Made by a program: the position numbers and the translations under genes
Source: Caulobacter radicis
Lineage (GTDB): Bacteria > Pseudomonadota > Alphaproteobacteria > Caulobacterales > Caulobacteraceae
Assembly (NCBI RefSeq): GCF_003094615.1
Contig: NZ_QDKO01000006.1
Location: 1 to 64,000, forward strand
Direction of reading: 5' to 3'
Length of the DNA stretch: 64,000 bases
Notes under the pieces: generated by a model
The model's database searches: none
Told to the model about the DNA's origin: nothing
What the model saw: the letters and a program-made list of their open reading frames with translations, nothing else
Shown here: positions 16,436 to 24,708 of the stretch, one piece after another
How the letters are laid out: each line of letters begins with the position of its first letter
How positions within the stretch are numbered: the first letter of the stretch is position 1

Positions 16436-17440
16436 TCACCGCCCCGACGACAGCACCGTCAGATGCTTGCCGGTCGTGTCGGGCAGCACCGGCGACTGGG
16501 TGGCCAGGATCGTCGTGCCGGGGACGATCACCGTGCGCACCGCCGTGCGGAAGCCGTCGGGCATCCTGGTCTTGGCCATCAGGTCGGGGTCGAGCGGCCG
16601 GTCGGCTTCTTCCTCGTGGCCGGGCGCGCCGACATAGGCCCAGCGCGGCACCCCGTCCTTGACGCCGGTGCAGACCAGGACGTGGGTCTGGAAGTCCTCG
16701 TCAGGGAAGACGACGCCGGCGCGGCCGATCTCGACGCCGTTGCGCAGCACCACCGCCCGGTGGTCGCTGCGCGAGGCGATGATCGTGACCGGCCCGGCCG
16801 GCGAGGCCTCCGGCGTCCAGCGCCAGTCCTCGCCATAGGGCGGCGGCTCGGCCCCCAGATCGAAGCCGGCGTTCATCGGCATGCCCAGAACTCCGGCGGC
16901 GCTGGGCATGTCGGCGGGCGGGTCGCCGGCCTTGCCGACCACGATCACCGTGCCGCCCATCGGCGTGATCCCGAACAGCAGCTTGGCGAAGCCCATCGGC
17001 AGGTGCACGCAGCCATGGCTTTCCGGATAGCCCGGCAGGCCGCCGGCGTGCAGCGCCACCCCGTCCCAGGTCAGCCGCTGCTGATAGGGCATGGGGGCGC
17101 TGTTATAGAGGCTGGACCGGTGGTCGGCGTCCTTCTGCAGGATCGTGAACACCCCGGTCGGCGTCTCGTGGCCCTCCTTGCCGCTGGACACCGTCGAGAC
17201 GGCGATGCGCACGCCGTTGCGATAGACCGTGGCCAGCTGCCGCGACAGGTCGACATGCACCACGACCGGCCCCTTGGGCGCGATCTGCGGGGCCCACACC
17301 CATTGGCCGGGCTTGAGGCTCTCGCCCGTGCGGGCCAGTTCCACCGCCGAGCTGGCCTTGGCGCCCTGGGCCAGGGCCGCGCCGGGCGCCAGCACGCCGG
17401 CGGCCAGGACGAAGCCGAGTTCGCGTCTCGAAAGGCTCAT
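16436..17440 (-). CDS. L,D-transpeptidase family protein, Tat-type signal
   Basis: The 334-residue protein has a YkuD-type catalytic domain. The active-site segment is ESHGCVHLP with the nucleophile C144, and H131 and H142 nearby. The family usually has SHGCxR; here the last position is histidine. The N-terminus MSLSRRELGF followed by a hydrophobic stretch looks like a twin-arginine signal. A second poorly conserved domain of about 150 residues follows the catalytic part. It should form or remodel meso-DAP cross-links or attach proteins to peptidoglycan in the periplasm. Its start overlaps the stop of the upstream PliG-like gene by 4 bp. Confidence 0.85.
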   Translation of the reverse strand: MSLSRRELGFVLAAGVLAPGAALAQGAKASSAVELARTGESLKPGQWVWAPQIAPKGPVVVHVDLSRQLATVYRNGVRIAVSTVSSGKEGHETPTGVFTILQKDADHRSSLYNSAPMPYQQRLTWDGVALHAGGLPGYPESHGCVHLPMGFAKLLFGITPMGGTVIVVGKAGDPPADMPSAAGVLGMPMNAGFDLGAEPPPYGEDWRWTPEASPAGPVTIIASRSDHRAVVLRNGVEIGRAGVVFPDEDFQTHVLVCTGVKDGVPRWAYVGAPGHEEEADRPLDPDLMAKTRMPDGFRTAVRTVIVPGTTILATQSPVLPDTTGKHLTVLSSGR

Positions 17441-17832
17441 CTGGCGGCGATGGTCAGGGTGTAGGCGGCGGTCTCGTTGCGGCGCGCGGCGTTGCGCATC
17501 AGGTAGACCTGCACGGTGTAGTCGCCGCTGGACGGGATCTTCACCGTGGCGCTGGCGCCCGAGGTCGAGCCGACGAACAGCGCCGCGTCCGCGCCGGGGG
17601 CGGTGATGTTGAAATAGGCCGAGGCGTTGGTCGGCTTGAAGTCGACCTTCAGGGTCTGGCCGGCGGCGACCCCGACCTTGTAGTTCACGGACGCATAGCC
17701 CTTGATCGAGCCCTTGATGGTCTTGGACGAGGTTCCCTTGGCGAAATGCACCGTCTCGGTGCGGGGAGCGTCCTGCGCCATGGCGGGAACGGCGGCGAGC
17801 AGGCAGAGGGCGGCGAGCGTGCGGGCGAGCAT
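17437..17832 (-). CDS. Exported PliG-like protein (possible g-type lysozyme inhibitor)
   Basis: The 131-residue precursor has a Sec signal ending in AVPAMA-Q. The mature domain of about 110 residues is a beta-sandwich. It has a segment I associate with periplasmic g-type lysozyme inhibitors: the near-C-terminal VYLMRNAARRNE after a GDYTV turn. The assignment is by recollection of that motif and is moderate. Translational coupling to an L,D-transpeptidase supports a cell-wall protection role. Alternative: a generic pre-peptidase C-terminal-like domain. Confidence 0.6.
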   Translation of the reverse strand: MLARTLAALCLLAAVPAMAQDAPRTETVHFAKGTSSKTIKGSIKGYASVNYKVGVAAGQTLKVDFKPTNASAYFNITAPGADAALFVGSTSGASATVKIPSSGDYTVQVYLMRNAARRNETAAYTLTIAAR

Positions 17833-17944
17833 GTCGATCTCCTGGGCGGCGAAGGCCTCAAAGCGAGGATAGGTTGAGCCCCGGGCTAGGCGCAATCGCA
17901 CGAACCACCGATAGTCGGCGCATTCCACAGTCTGGAGCTTGCCC

Positions 17945-18961
17945 GTGCGCGTCGCCGTGTTTTCGACCAAGGCCTATGACCGTCGCTTCCTGGATCGGGC
18001 CAATGCCGCCGGCGCTCACGCCATCGACTATTTCGAGGCCCGGCTGGACGTGACCACCGCCGCCCTGGCGGCCGGCTACCCGGCGGTCTGCGTGTTCGTC
18101 AACGATCGGCTGGACGCGGCGGCGCTGAGGATCCTGGCGGCGGGCGGCACGCGGGCGGTGGCCCTTCGCTGCGCCGGCTACAACAATGTCGACCTGGCGC
18201 AGGCCGAGCGCCTTGGAATCACGGTCGTGCGGGTGCCGGCCTATTCGCCCGAGGCCGTGGCCGAGTTCACCGTCGGCCTGCTGCTGGCGCTCGACCGCAA
18301 CATCGCCCGCGCCTGGGGCCGGGTGCGCGAGAACAACTTCGCCCTCGACGGCCTGATGGGCCGCAACCTGTCGAGCCGCGCAGTCGGGGTGATCGGCACG
18401 GGCAGGATCGGCGCCCTGGTGGCCAGGACCCTGCGACTGGGCTTCAACTGCCGCGTGCTGGCCAGCGACGTGGCGCAGGACCCCGAGCTGGTCGCCATCG
18501 GCGTGGAATACGTGGCTCGCGAAGCCCTGCTGCGCCAGGCCGACATCGTCACCCTGCACTGCCCGCTGACGCCGCAGACACGCTACCTGATCGACGCGGC
18601 CGCCATCGCCGCGGCCCGCGACGGCCTGACCATCGTCAACACCAGCCGCGGCGCGCTGATCGACACCGCCGCCCTGATCGACGGCCTCAAGAGCCGCAAG
18701 ATCGGCGGGGTGGCGCTGGACGTCTACGAGCAGGAGGCCGACCTGTTCTTCGAGGACCTGTCGAACGAAATCGTCCAGGACGACGTCTTCCAGCGCCTGC
18801 TGACCTTTCCCAACGTGCTGATCACCGGCCACCAGGCCTTCCTCACCGAGGAGGCCCTGTCGGCCATCGCGCAGACCACGCTCGCCAGCCTCTCCGAGAT
18901 CGAAGCCGGCCAGGCGCCGGCCAACCAGGTGACGGCGCAGCTGGTCCGGCCGGCGGGCTGA
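17945..18961 (+). CDS. ldhA: D-lactate dehydrogenase / 2-hydroxyacid dehydrogenase
   Basis: The 338-residue NAD-dependent enzyme of the D-isomer-specific 2-hydroxyacid dehydrogenase family has the GTGRIG nucleotide-binding motif near residue 153. The catalytic Arg is in NTSRGALID and the catalytic His in TGHQAFLT. The ending and the segment YEQEADLFFED are typical of fermentative LdhA, which reduces pyruvate to D-lactate. The GTG at 17945 is chosen as start because GGAG lies 7 bases upstream; the TTG at 17939 would be only one base from it. MRVAVFSTKAYDRRFL then matches the family's N-terminus. Confidence 0.9.
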   Translation: MRVAVFSTKAYDRRFLDRANAAGAHAIDYFEARLDVTTAALAAGYPAVCVFVNDRLDAAALRILAAGGTRAVALRCAGYNNVDLAQAERLGITVVRVPAYSPEAVAEFTVGLLLALDRNIARAWGRVRENNFALDGLMGRNLSSRAVGVIGTGRIGALVARTLRLGFNCRVLASDVAQDPELVAIGVEYVAREALLRQADIVTLHCPLTPQTRYLIDAAAIAAARDGLTIVNTSRGALIDTAALIDGLKSRKIGGVALDVYEQEADLFFEDLSNEIVQDDVFQRLLTFPNVLITGHQAFLTEEALSAIAQTTLASLSEIEAGQAPANQVTAQLVRPAG

Positions 18962-18967
18962 TCGGCG

Positions 18968-19777
18968 ATGGACCGGTTCTTCAACCAGGAATCCCTGATC
19001 GTCATCGCCGTGGCCCTGTTCGCGCTGCTGGTCGCCGCGCGCGAGGGCGCCTCCTGGCTGGCGCGGCGGCTGGCGGGCGAGCGCCACGTGGTCAGCGAGC
19101 CCGGCTATGTGCTGTCAGGGGTGCTGGGCCTGCTGGCGCTGCTGATCGCCTTCACCTTCGGCCTGGCGCTGGACCGCTACGAGACCCGCTACAACCTGCT
19201 GGTGGCCGAAGCCGCCGCCCTGAACACCGCCGACATGCGGGTGCGGCTGCTGGACCAGCCGGCGTCGGGGCGTCTGGTCGAACTGGTCCGCGCCTATGCC
19301 GAGGCGCGCCTGGCCTATGGCGAGGCCGACGCCGCCCACAAGAACCCCTTCGCCGAGCAGTCGGCGCGGCTGCGCAAGGAGATCCAGGCCGAGACCCTGC
19401 GCGCGGCCCGCAACGTGCGCGACCGGCCCTTCGCGCCGCTGGTGGTGCAGGGCGTCAACGACGCCCTGGCCGTCGGCGTCGAGCGCGAGGCGGCCCACAA
19501 CGCCCCGCTGCCGACCACGGTGATCATGGTGCTGGTGGTCTATGCCGTCGTGGTGGCCGCCGTGCTCGGCTACACCCTCCCGGCCCCGCACCATCAGCAC
19601 CGGCTGGTGTCGGGCCTGCTGTTCCTGCTGCTGACCCTGGCCATGACGCTGATCCTGGATCTGGACCGGGCCCGCAGCGGCTCGATCCGCATCGACCAGG
19701 GACCGATGCAGCGCCTGGTGCGGTCGCTGGAGCACGCCCCGCCGCCCGCCCAGCGCGTGGTGACCCAGCCGCATTGA
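18968..19777 (+). CDS. DUF4239 (bestrophin-like) membrane protein
   Basis: The 269-residue protein has four hydrophobic segments, two near the N-terminus (about 8-22 and 44-60) and two near the C-terminus (about 180-196 and 208-226). They flank a soluble helical region of about 110 residues. This is the DUF4239 layout, a family distantly related to bestrophin channels but functionally uncharacterised. It starts 6 bp after ldhA and is likely cotranscribed with it. Ion-channel activity is only a guess. Confidence 0.72.
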   Translation: MDRFFNQESLIVIAVALFALLVAAREGASWLARRLAGERHVVSEPGYVLSGVLGLLALLIAFTFGLALDRYETRYNLLVAEAAALNTADMRVRLLDQPASGRLVELVRAYAEARLAYGEADAAHKNPFAEQSARLRKEIQAETLRAARNVRDRPFAPLVVQGVNDALAVGVEREAAHNAPLPTTVIMVLVVYAVVVAAVLGYTLPAPHHQHRLVSGLLFLLLTLAMTLILDLDRARSGSIRIDQGPMQRLVRSLEHAPPPAQRVVTQPH

Positions 19778-19929
19778 ACCGCCCGGCCGCTCTTGAGCGT
19801 TTCGCGCAAAAACGTGCGGCGACACTGAAGCCATGGGTTGAAGCTGGGCCAGATTGGGTCTTTTCTGGCGACCGTACCCGGCATCGACCGGCGCGAGACG
19901 TCCTTCCTCCCTTTCCGCAGGAGTCGCCA

Positions 19930-20592
19930 ATGGACCGCCGCAAGCTTCTCACCTTCGGCCTGCTGGCCGTCCTGCCCGGCCTGGCCCACGCCCAGGGCCA
20001 CGGCAACCATGGCCCCGGCGGTCAAGGTCCCGGACAAGGCGCCCCCGGCGGCCAGGGACCTGGCGGACAACGTCCCGGCCAAGGCTCGGGTCCCGGATCG
20101 GGCGGCGGCCGTCCTCCGGGACAAGGCTCCGGCCAGGGTCCCGGACAGGGGCAGGGTCCCGGCCATGGGCCCGGACACCCCGGCGGCGGAGGCTCGCAGC
20201 CCGGCCGTCCCGGCGGCGGCTCGCCGTCGCGCCCGCCGACCACCCGCCCCCCGACCACCCGTCCGCCATCCGGACACCGCCCGCCGGGTCGCCCCGGCCC
20301 CAACCCGCCGATGGGGCCCCACCGTCCCGGCGCGGGCCGCCCCTCCGGCTTCCGTCCGATCCAGGGCGGCCGCTGGCGCTATCCGCCGGGCCAGCGCTAT
20401 CGCCGCTGGGCCATCGGCGGGATCCTGCCGGGCCTGTTCCTGTCGTCGGGCTACATCTTCGACGACTACTGGCGCCTGGGCCTGGGCGGCCCGCCCTACG
20501 GCTATCACTGGGTGCGGTACGGACCCGACCTGTTGCTGGTCGAGTGGCGCACCGGCCGCGTCGTCGACGTGATCTACGGCGCCTTCTACTGA
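19930..20592 (+). CDS. RcnB-family periplasmic protein with Gly/Pro/Gln-rich region
   Basis: The 220-residue precursor starts MDRRKLLTFGLLAVLPGLAHA, a signal peptide preceded by AGGAG. Residues 25-150 are a low-complexity stretch of GPGQG and PP repeats. The last 65 residues carry the RcnB-like domain, including WRLGLGGPPYGYHWVRYG and a C-terminal VVDVIYGAFY. RcnB modulates nickel/cobalt efflux in E. coli, but in Alphaproteobacteria this domain occurs in many proteins of unknown role. The in-frame start at 19774 is rejected since it overlaps the upstream gene and hides the signal. Confidence 0.78.
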   Translation: MDRRKLLTFGLLAVLPGLAHAQGHGNHGPGGQGPGQGAPGGQGPGGQRPGQGSGPGSGGGRPPGQGSGQGPGQGQGPGHGPGHPGGGGSQPGRPGGGSPSRPPTTRPPTTRPPSGHRPPGRPGPNPPMGPHRPGAGRPSGFRPIQGGRWRYPPGQRYRRWAIGGILPGLFLSSGYIFDDYWRLGLGGPPYGYHWVRYGPDLLLVEWRTGRVVDVIYGAFY

Positions 20593-20615
20593 TCGCCTCC
20601 AACCGGGAGACCTCG

Positions 20616-21146
20616 ATGAACAGGACGACGAGGGCCGCCGTGGCGGCCGTCGCGGGCCTCAGCGTGCTGGCGACCTCGCTGGCCGCCGCCGCCCAGCCCC
20701 GCGACCTGATCGGCGCCCGCGCCGGCCAGGGCGAGAACAGCCTGCGCTCGCGCGGCTACCAGCTCGATCACACCGACGGCGGCGTGCAGTATTGGTGGCA
20801 CCCGGGCAACCGCGAATGCATCAACCTGTTCGTCGACGACGGCCGCTACGACACCATCGACCGACGGCCTTCCGCGGAATGCAACGCGGGCAAGGGCGGC
20901 AAGAAGGACAATACCGGGGCCATCGTCGCCGGGGCCCTGGCCATCGGCATCCTGGCCGCGGCCGCCGCCTCGTCGAAGAAGAAGCACGAAGACGACCGCT
21001 ACCGGGACGACGACGACCGCCGCCGCGATCCGCCCTACTCCCCGGCCCGTGGCGTCGACTGCTATCCCTCGCAACGGGCCTGCTACGAGCGCGGACGCGG
21101 CTATTCGCCGTCGTGGACGTCGCGCGAATTCGGCTACCGCTACTAG
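20616..21146 (+). CDS. Exported protein of unknown function with charged C-terminus
   Basis: The 176-residue protein has an N-terminal signal peptide (cleavage near AAAAQ). A segment rich in aromatic residues follows (YQLDHTDGGVQYWWHPGNRE), carrying one of its four cysteines. Next come a central hydrophobic segment (about 107-120) and a highly charged Lys/Asp/Arg linker. This layout is common in small alphaproteobacterial cell-envelope proteins with no assigned role. It follows the RcnB-like gene by 23 bp and precedes a lipoprotein gene by 18 bp, suggesting one envelope operon. Confidence 0.7.
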   Translation: MNRTTRAAVAAVAGLSVLATSLAAAAQPRDLIGARAGQGENSLRSRGYQLDHTDGGVQYWWHPGNRECINLFVDDGRYDTIDRRPSAECNAGKGGKKDNTGAIVAGALAIGILAAAAASSKKKHEDDRYRDDDDRRRDPPYSPARGVDCYPSQRACYERGRGYSPSWTSREFGYRY

Positions 21147-21164
21147 AGCCCGGAGGACGAGATC

Positions 21165-21692
21165 ATGCACACCCTCCGCACCCTGACCTTCGCCCTGGCC
21201 GCGACCGCCCTGGTCGCCGGCTGCGCGCCCAAGCCCGACGCCAAGACCGACGCCGCCGCCGCGCCCGCGCCCGTGGGCAAGGACGCCGCCCGCCAGGAGA
21301 CCGGCGCGCTGCTGGCCGACCTGATGACGCCGACCTTCACGGTCGAGCAGCAGGGCCGGATCCTCAACATGGGCTACTTCATGGCCGCCTCGTCGCTGTG
21401 CCCCGACCTTGAGGTCGATCCGCTGAAGATGGGCCGGGCCGTCGACGCCGTCCTGACCCTGGGCCCGCCCGAACAGACCGACGCCGAAAAGGCCCACCAG
21501 CGCGACGCGGTGATCATGTTCCTCGGTATGGCCAGCGGGGCGATGATCGGCTCGCACGCCGACGACAAGACCCAGTTCTGCGAGGACGCGGCCAAGGTGA
21601 AGGGCGGCGCCCCCGAGACCCACCTGTTCGCCGCCGGAAAGCCGAGCGATCCGTCGACCGCGCCGGTGCCGGAAACCCCGGCCAAGCCGTAA
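21165..21692 (+). CDS. Lipoprotein of unknown function
   Basis: The 175-residue protein has a lipobox (LVAGC) with the acylated cysteine at residue 20, so it should be a membrane-anchored lipoprotein. The mature protein has an Ala/Pro-rich linker, a helical region of about 110 residues and a Pro-rich tail ending in PETPAKP. No family is recognised. A GGAGGA sequence precedes the ATG. It is the last gene of a three-gene envelope cluster. Confidence 0.7.
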   Translation: MHTLRTLTFALAATALVAGCAPKPDAKTDAAAAPAPVGKDAARQETGALLADLMTPTFTVEQQGRILNMGYFMAASSLCPDLEVDPLKMGRAVDAVLTLGPPEQTDAEKAHQRDAVIMFLGMASGAMIGSHADDKTQFCEDAAKVKGGAPETHLFAAGKPSDPSTAPVPETPAKP

Positions 21693-21707
21693 AGAACCAA
21701 ACTCGCT

Positions 21708-21737
21708 CGTCATCCCGGGCCTACGGCCGGGATGACG
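21708..21737. terminator. Strong hairpin between convergent genes (family B repeat)
   Basis: CGTCATCCCGG (21708-21718) and CCGGGATGACG (21727-21737) form a perfect 11-bp stem with an 8-nt loop. It lies between the lipoprotein gene and the convergent CPBP-like gene, a position suited to bidirectional termination. The lack of a long T-tract makes intrinsic termination uncertain. The same arms occur at 16262-16412. Confidence 0.5.
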
Positions 21738-21757
21738 ACTTTGCGGGTGTGGATGCC

Positions 21758-22561
21758 TCACGGCTGCAGGATCACCACCAGCACGGCGGCGATCAGCACC
21801 AGCCCCTCCACCCCATGGATGACCACCGCCAGCCAGTTGGAGCGGAAGGCCTGGGCCGGCAGGGCGTAGCAGAGGCAGCTGATCACCAGGCCCGGCATCA
21901 GCCAGAACTTGTGCACGTGATAGGCGGAAAACAGCAGGCCGTTGCCCAGCCACGCCCACCGCCCCCAGGCCCGTTCCATGCGCGGCAGCAGCACGCCATG
22001 GAACAGCAGCGCCTCGCCCAGGCCGTAGTTGAACAGGCTGGAGATGAGGGCGAGTCCCAGGATATCCCACCGCCCTCGCGCCTGCGGCGTGATCAGGTGC
22101 TCGATCATCGCGAAAGGCGGCGCAAGGGCGGCCAGTCGCTCGCCCAGTGGCGTGGCCTGGAACAGCAGGGTGGCGGCCTCGTCGCCCAGGAAGCCCAGGG
22201 CGACGAACAGCGGGACCAGCAGGAAGGCGCCCAGAAACGGCCTCCCCGTCGAGCGCCAGACCGGCGGCGTCAGCCACAGCCGCCGGCGAAGCTCGGACCA
22301 GGCCAGGCGCACGCCTTCCAGCTTCAGCACCACCAGCGACAAGACGAGCTGCCAGGCCATGCCCAGCACCATCATGCGCCAGAAGACCAGGCCCGGCAGC
22401 GGATCGCCGGGCGCCATCAGCCGGGGCGCGACGATCCAGGCCAGAACCGCCATCGGCGCCGTGGCCGCCAGCCAGATCAGCAGGATCGCCGCCGTCCGGC
22501 CGACGGCGACCAGCCGCGCCGGCACGCCGGGCGAGATCAGGGTCGCGTGCACGGGGATCAT
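21758..22561 (-). CDS. CPBP-family-like integral membrane protein with degenerate active site
   Basis: The 267-residue protein has about eight hydrophobic segments. The region GEALLFHGVLLPRME followed by LLFSAYHVHKFW resembles the CPBP (CAAX protease and bacteriocin-processing) motifs. However, the usual double glutamate is E-A and the arginine position is not clearly kept, so proteolytic activity is doubtful. The ATG at 22561 lies 2 bp after the stop of the MipA/OmpV gene, indicating cotranscription. The long upstream continuation of the frame is antisense shadow. Confidence 0.68.
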   Translation of the reverse strand: MIPVHATLISPGVPARLVAVGRTAAILLIWLAATAPMAVLAWIVAPRLMAPGDPLPGLVFWRMMVLGMAWQLVLSLVVLKLEGVRLAWSELRRRLWLTPPVWRSTGRPFLGAFLLVPLFVALGFLGDEAATLLFQATPLGERLAALAPPFAMIEHLITPQARGRWDILGLALISSLFNYGLGEALLFHGVLLPRMERAWGRWAWLGNGLLFSAYHVHKFWLMPGLVISCLCYALPAQAFRSNWLAVVIHGVEGLVLIAAVLVVILQP

Positions 22562-22563
22562 GC

Positions 22564-23364
22564 CTAGAACCGGCGGACCAGGCCGACGAAGCCGGCCGCG
22601 GCGCTCTTCTTGGCCACCAGGGGGCTCTTGGTGATGTCGTCGTCGAACAGCTCGACCTCGGCGGCGGCGATGACATAGACCCGCTCGCCGATCCGGTAGC
22701 GGGCCTGCGCGCCCAGCGACGGCACGACCACCCCGCCCGACGGCGCGCCGCGCGTGCGGCCGAACTCGTAGGCGCGGGCCGCCCCGACCTCGTCGGCCTT
22801 CAGGCCATAGAGCCAGGTAGCGAGCTTCTTGTCCTTCCACGACAGGCCGGCCATGGCCTCCAGCGTCAGCCGCTCGGTCGGCGCGGCCGCCAGGGTCAGG
22901 TCGAGATTGACCTCCTGGCCCCTGGTCTCGCCGGAGACATCGGCCAGGTATTCCAGGCTGACCGTGGCCGGGCCGAAGGCGGCGCTGGCCCGGCCGCCGA
23001 CATCGACGCCGACGTCGCGCTCGAGGAAGGCGTAGTCACGGGTCTCCTTCGGATCGACCAGCTGGAAGCGCGGCGAGATCCGACCCTCCAGCGTGAAGCG
23101 GTCGGTCCCGTAGGCCTTGACCGCCAGGCCGTTCAGGTCGGCGGTGATGCGACTGTCCTGGTAGAAGAACAGCGGCAGCACGCCGGTCCCGGTCTTGTCC
23201 TTGGCGCTCTCATAAGGATTGGAGGCGGCGTAGGCGCCAGCCCCCAGCAGGAACAGCCGCTCGGGCTTCTCCTCGGCGCGGGCGGCCTGGGCGCGAGCGG
23301 AAGGGGCGAAGGCGACCAGCAGGCAGCCGGCCAGCAGGGCGGCGCCGCACAGGCGATCGATCAT
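22564..23364 (-). CDS. MipA/OmpV family outer-membrane protein
   Basis: The 266-residue precursor has a Sec signal ending SARAQ and a beta-barrel pattern of alternating hydrophobic strands. Family landmarks are the early YAASNPYES segment and the terminal phenylalanine after LVRR, typical of outer-membrane insertion signals. MipA/OmpV proteins are scaffolds or porins of the outer membrane whose expression often depends on an adjacent regulator. It precedes the CPBP-like gene by 2 bp and follows a membrane-embedded AraC regulator by 129 bp. Confidence 0.8.
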   Translation of the reverse strand: MIDRLCGAALLAGCLLVAFAPSARAQAARAEEKPERLFLLGAGAYAASNPYESAKDKTGTGVLPLFFYQDSRITADLNGLAVKAYGTDRFTLEGRISPRFQLVDPKETRDYAFLERDVGVDVGGRASAAFGPATVSLEYLADVSGETRGQEVNLDLTLAAAPTERLTLEAMAGLSWKDKKLATWLYGLKADEVGAARAYEFGRTRGAPSGGVVVPSLGAQARYRIGERVYVIAAAEVELFDDDITKSPLVAKKSAAAGFVGLVRRF

Positions 23365-23493
23365 GACGGTTCTCTTTCGGAACGTGGGGAGGACGTCTCG
23401 ACCCTGGCCCGAGCAGCGGCGGGCGTCGTCCGAACGGGCAGGCCCGGAGCCGCGAGGCGTCCGACCCTGCCGGTCAGGACATGGATGGCGGGG

Positions 23494-24630
23494 TCAGGCG
23501 GCCGGGCGGAAGGCGCTGGGCGGCCGGCCGGCGTGCTTCTTGACGGCGGCGTTGAAGGTCGAGCGCGAGTTGAAGCCGACCTCGTAGGCGATGGCCAGGA
23601 TCGGCTCGTCGGAGGCGCCGATGCGCGTCACCGCCTCCTCGACCCGCCAGCGATTGACGTAGTCGAAGAAGCTCTGGCCCAGGTGCTCGTTCAGCACCTG
23701 CGACAGGTGGTTGGGCGTGACGCCGATGCGGCCCGCAAGCCCACTGAGCGACAGCAGCGGATCGCGATAGAGGGCGCCGGTGCGCATGACCTGCTCCAGG
23801 CGGGCGGCGATCTCGACCTGGCGCGCATCGGGCAGGGCCGAGCGAGCGTACTTGCCGGCGGCCGGCAGCGTCTGCGGCGTCTCGGTCTGGGGCGTGTAGA
23901 TCGGCTTCTGCGACAGGCCAAACAGGCCGATGGCGACGGTCCAGGCCAGTTCGACCGCGGCGGCGGCGGCGTCCAGCCAGCCCTCGTGCGCGGCGCCGGC
24001 GGCCAGGGCCGACTTCACCGCTCCCCAGATCCAGGCGGCCAGCATCACCAGCAGCAGCGCCCGCAGCCAGCTCAGCGTGCGGTCCTCCAGGTTGGAAAAG
24101 AGGTCGCGCACCCGGCGAACATGGCGGCTCATCACGGCGAAGGCGGCGGCGAGATAACCCAGGGTCACGGCCAGGAACAACGCCACGAAGGCCAGCTGCA
24201 GCGGTCCGGCCAGAGGGTCGGCCTGCGCGCCCGCGCCGGTATAGACCGCCAGCCGCGTCGAGACCGGCAGCAGGAAGAACGGCAGGACCAGCAGCATGGC
24301 GACGCCCGCCGGCCAGCCGATGCGCGCGACGCGGCCCACGGTCCAGCCCCGCTCCGGATCGCCGGTCATGGCCAGCACATAGGCCAGGATCGCCGGCCCC
24401 AGGCCCAGCGAGGTGGTCCACAGGATCCCCGTCGCCCAGGGGGCGGCCGCATAGGCGCCGGCGCGGTCGAGCATCAGGTCCAGGCCCGACAGGGCGCTGA
24501 GCAGCAGGAAAACCGCAAGCGCGGTGGAGGGGGCCGTGCGCCAGTCGCGGCGCAGGCCGAGCTGCGCGGCCGCGAACAACCCCACGCCGGCCGCCGCCGA
24601 GGCCAGGATCAGCACCACAGTGTCGGCCAT
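23494..24630 (-). CDS. AraC-family regulator with N-terminal seven-helix membrane domain
   Basis: The 378-residue protein has about seven transmembrane segments in its first 235 residues. A C-terminal AraC/XylS DNA-binding domain (about 265-375) follows, including GRIGVTPNHLSQVLNEHLGQ and the second helix-turn-helix around FNSRSTFNAAVKKHAGRPPS. This architecture implies a one-component sensor that reads a signal in or across the membrane and acts directly on DNA. The downstream MipA/OmpV and CPBP-like genes are the probable targets. The start at 24630 is chosen after a GAGGGGGAG sequence. Confidence 0.85.
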   Translation of the reverse strand: MADTVVLILASAAAGVGLFAAAQLGLRRDWRTAPSTALAVFLLLSALSGLDLMLDRAGAYAAAPWATGILWTTSLGLGPAILAYVLAMTGDPERGWTVGRVARIGWPAGVAMLLVLPFFLLPVSTRLAVYTGAGAQADPLAGPLQLAFVALFLAVTLGYLAAAFAVMSRHVRRVRDLFSNLEDRTLSWLRALLLVMLAAWIWGAVKSALAAGAAHEGWLDAAAAAVELAWTVAIGLFGLSQKPIYTPQTETPQTLPAAGKYARSALPDARQVEIAARLEQVMRTGALYRDPLLSLSGLAGRIGVTPNHLSQVLNEHLGQSFFDYVNRWRVEEAVTRIGASDEPILAIAYEVGFNSRSTFNAAVKKHAGRPPSAFRPAA

Positions 24631-24708
24631 GCTCCCCCTCGCCCGGATGAAAACGGCGCGGAGAGTGTCGCGTAACGCCGGTAGACGCAATCGCCGGGAG
24701 AGTGGAGG

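Noticed and set aside
20000-20230. Repetitive GGTCCCGG-like stretch that might be taken for a CRISPR or tandem array
   Set aside because: It is in-frame coding for the GPGQ-rich region of the RcnB-like protein, with no constant spacers.
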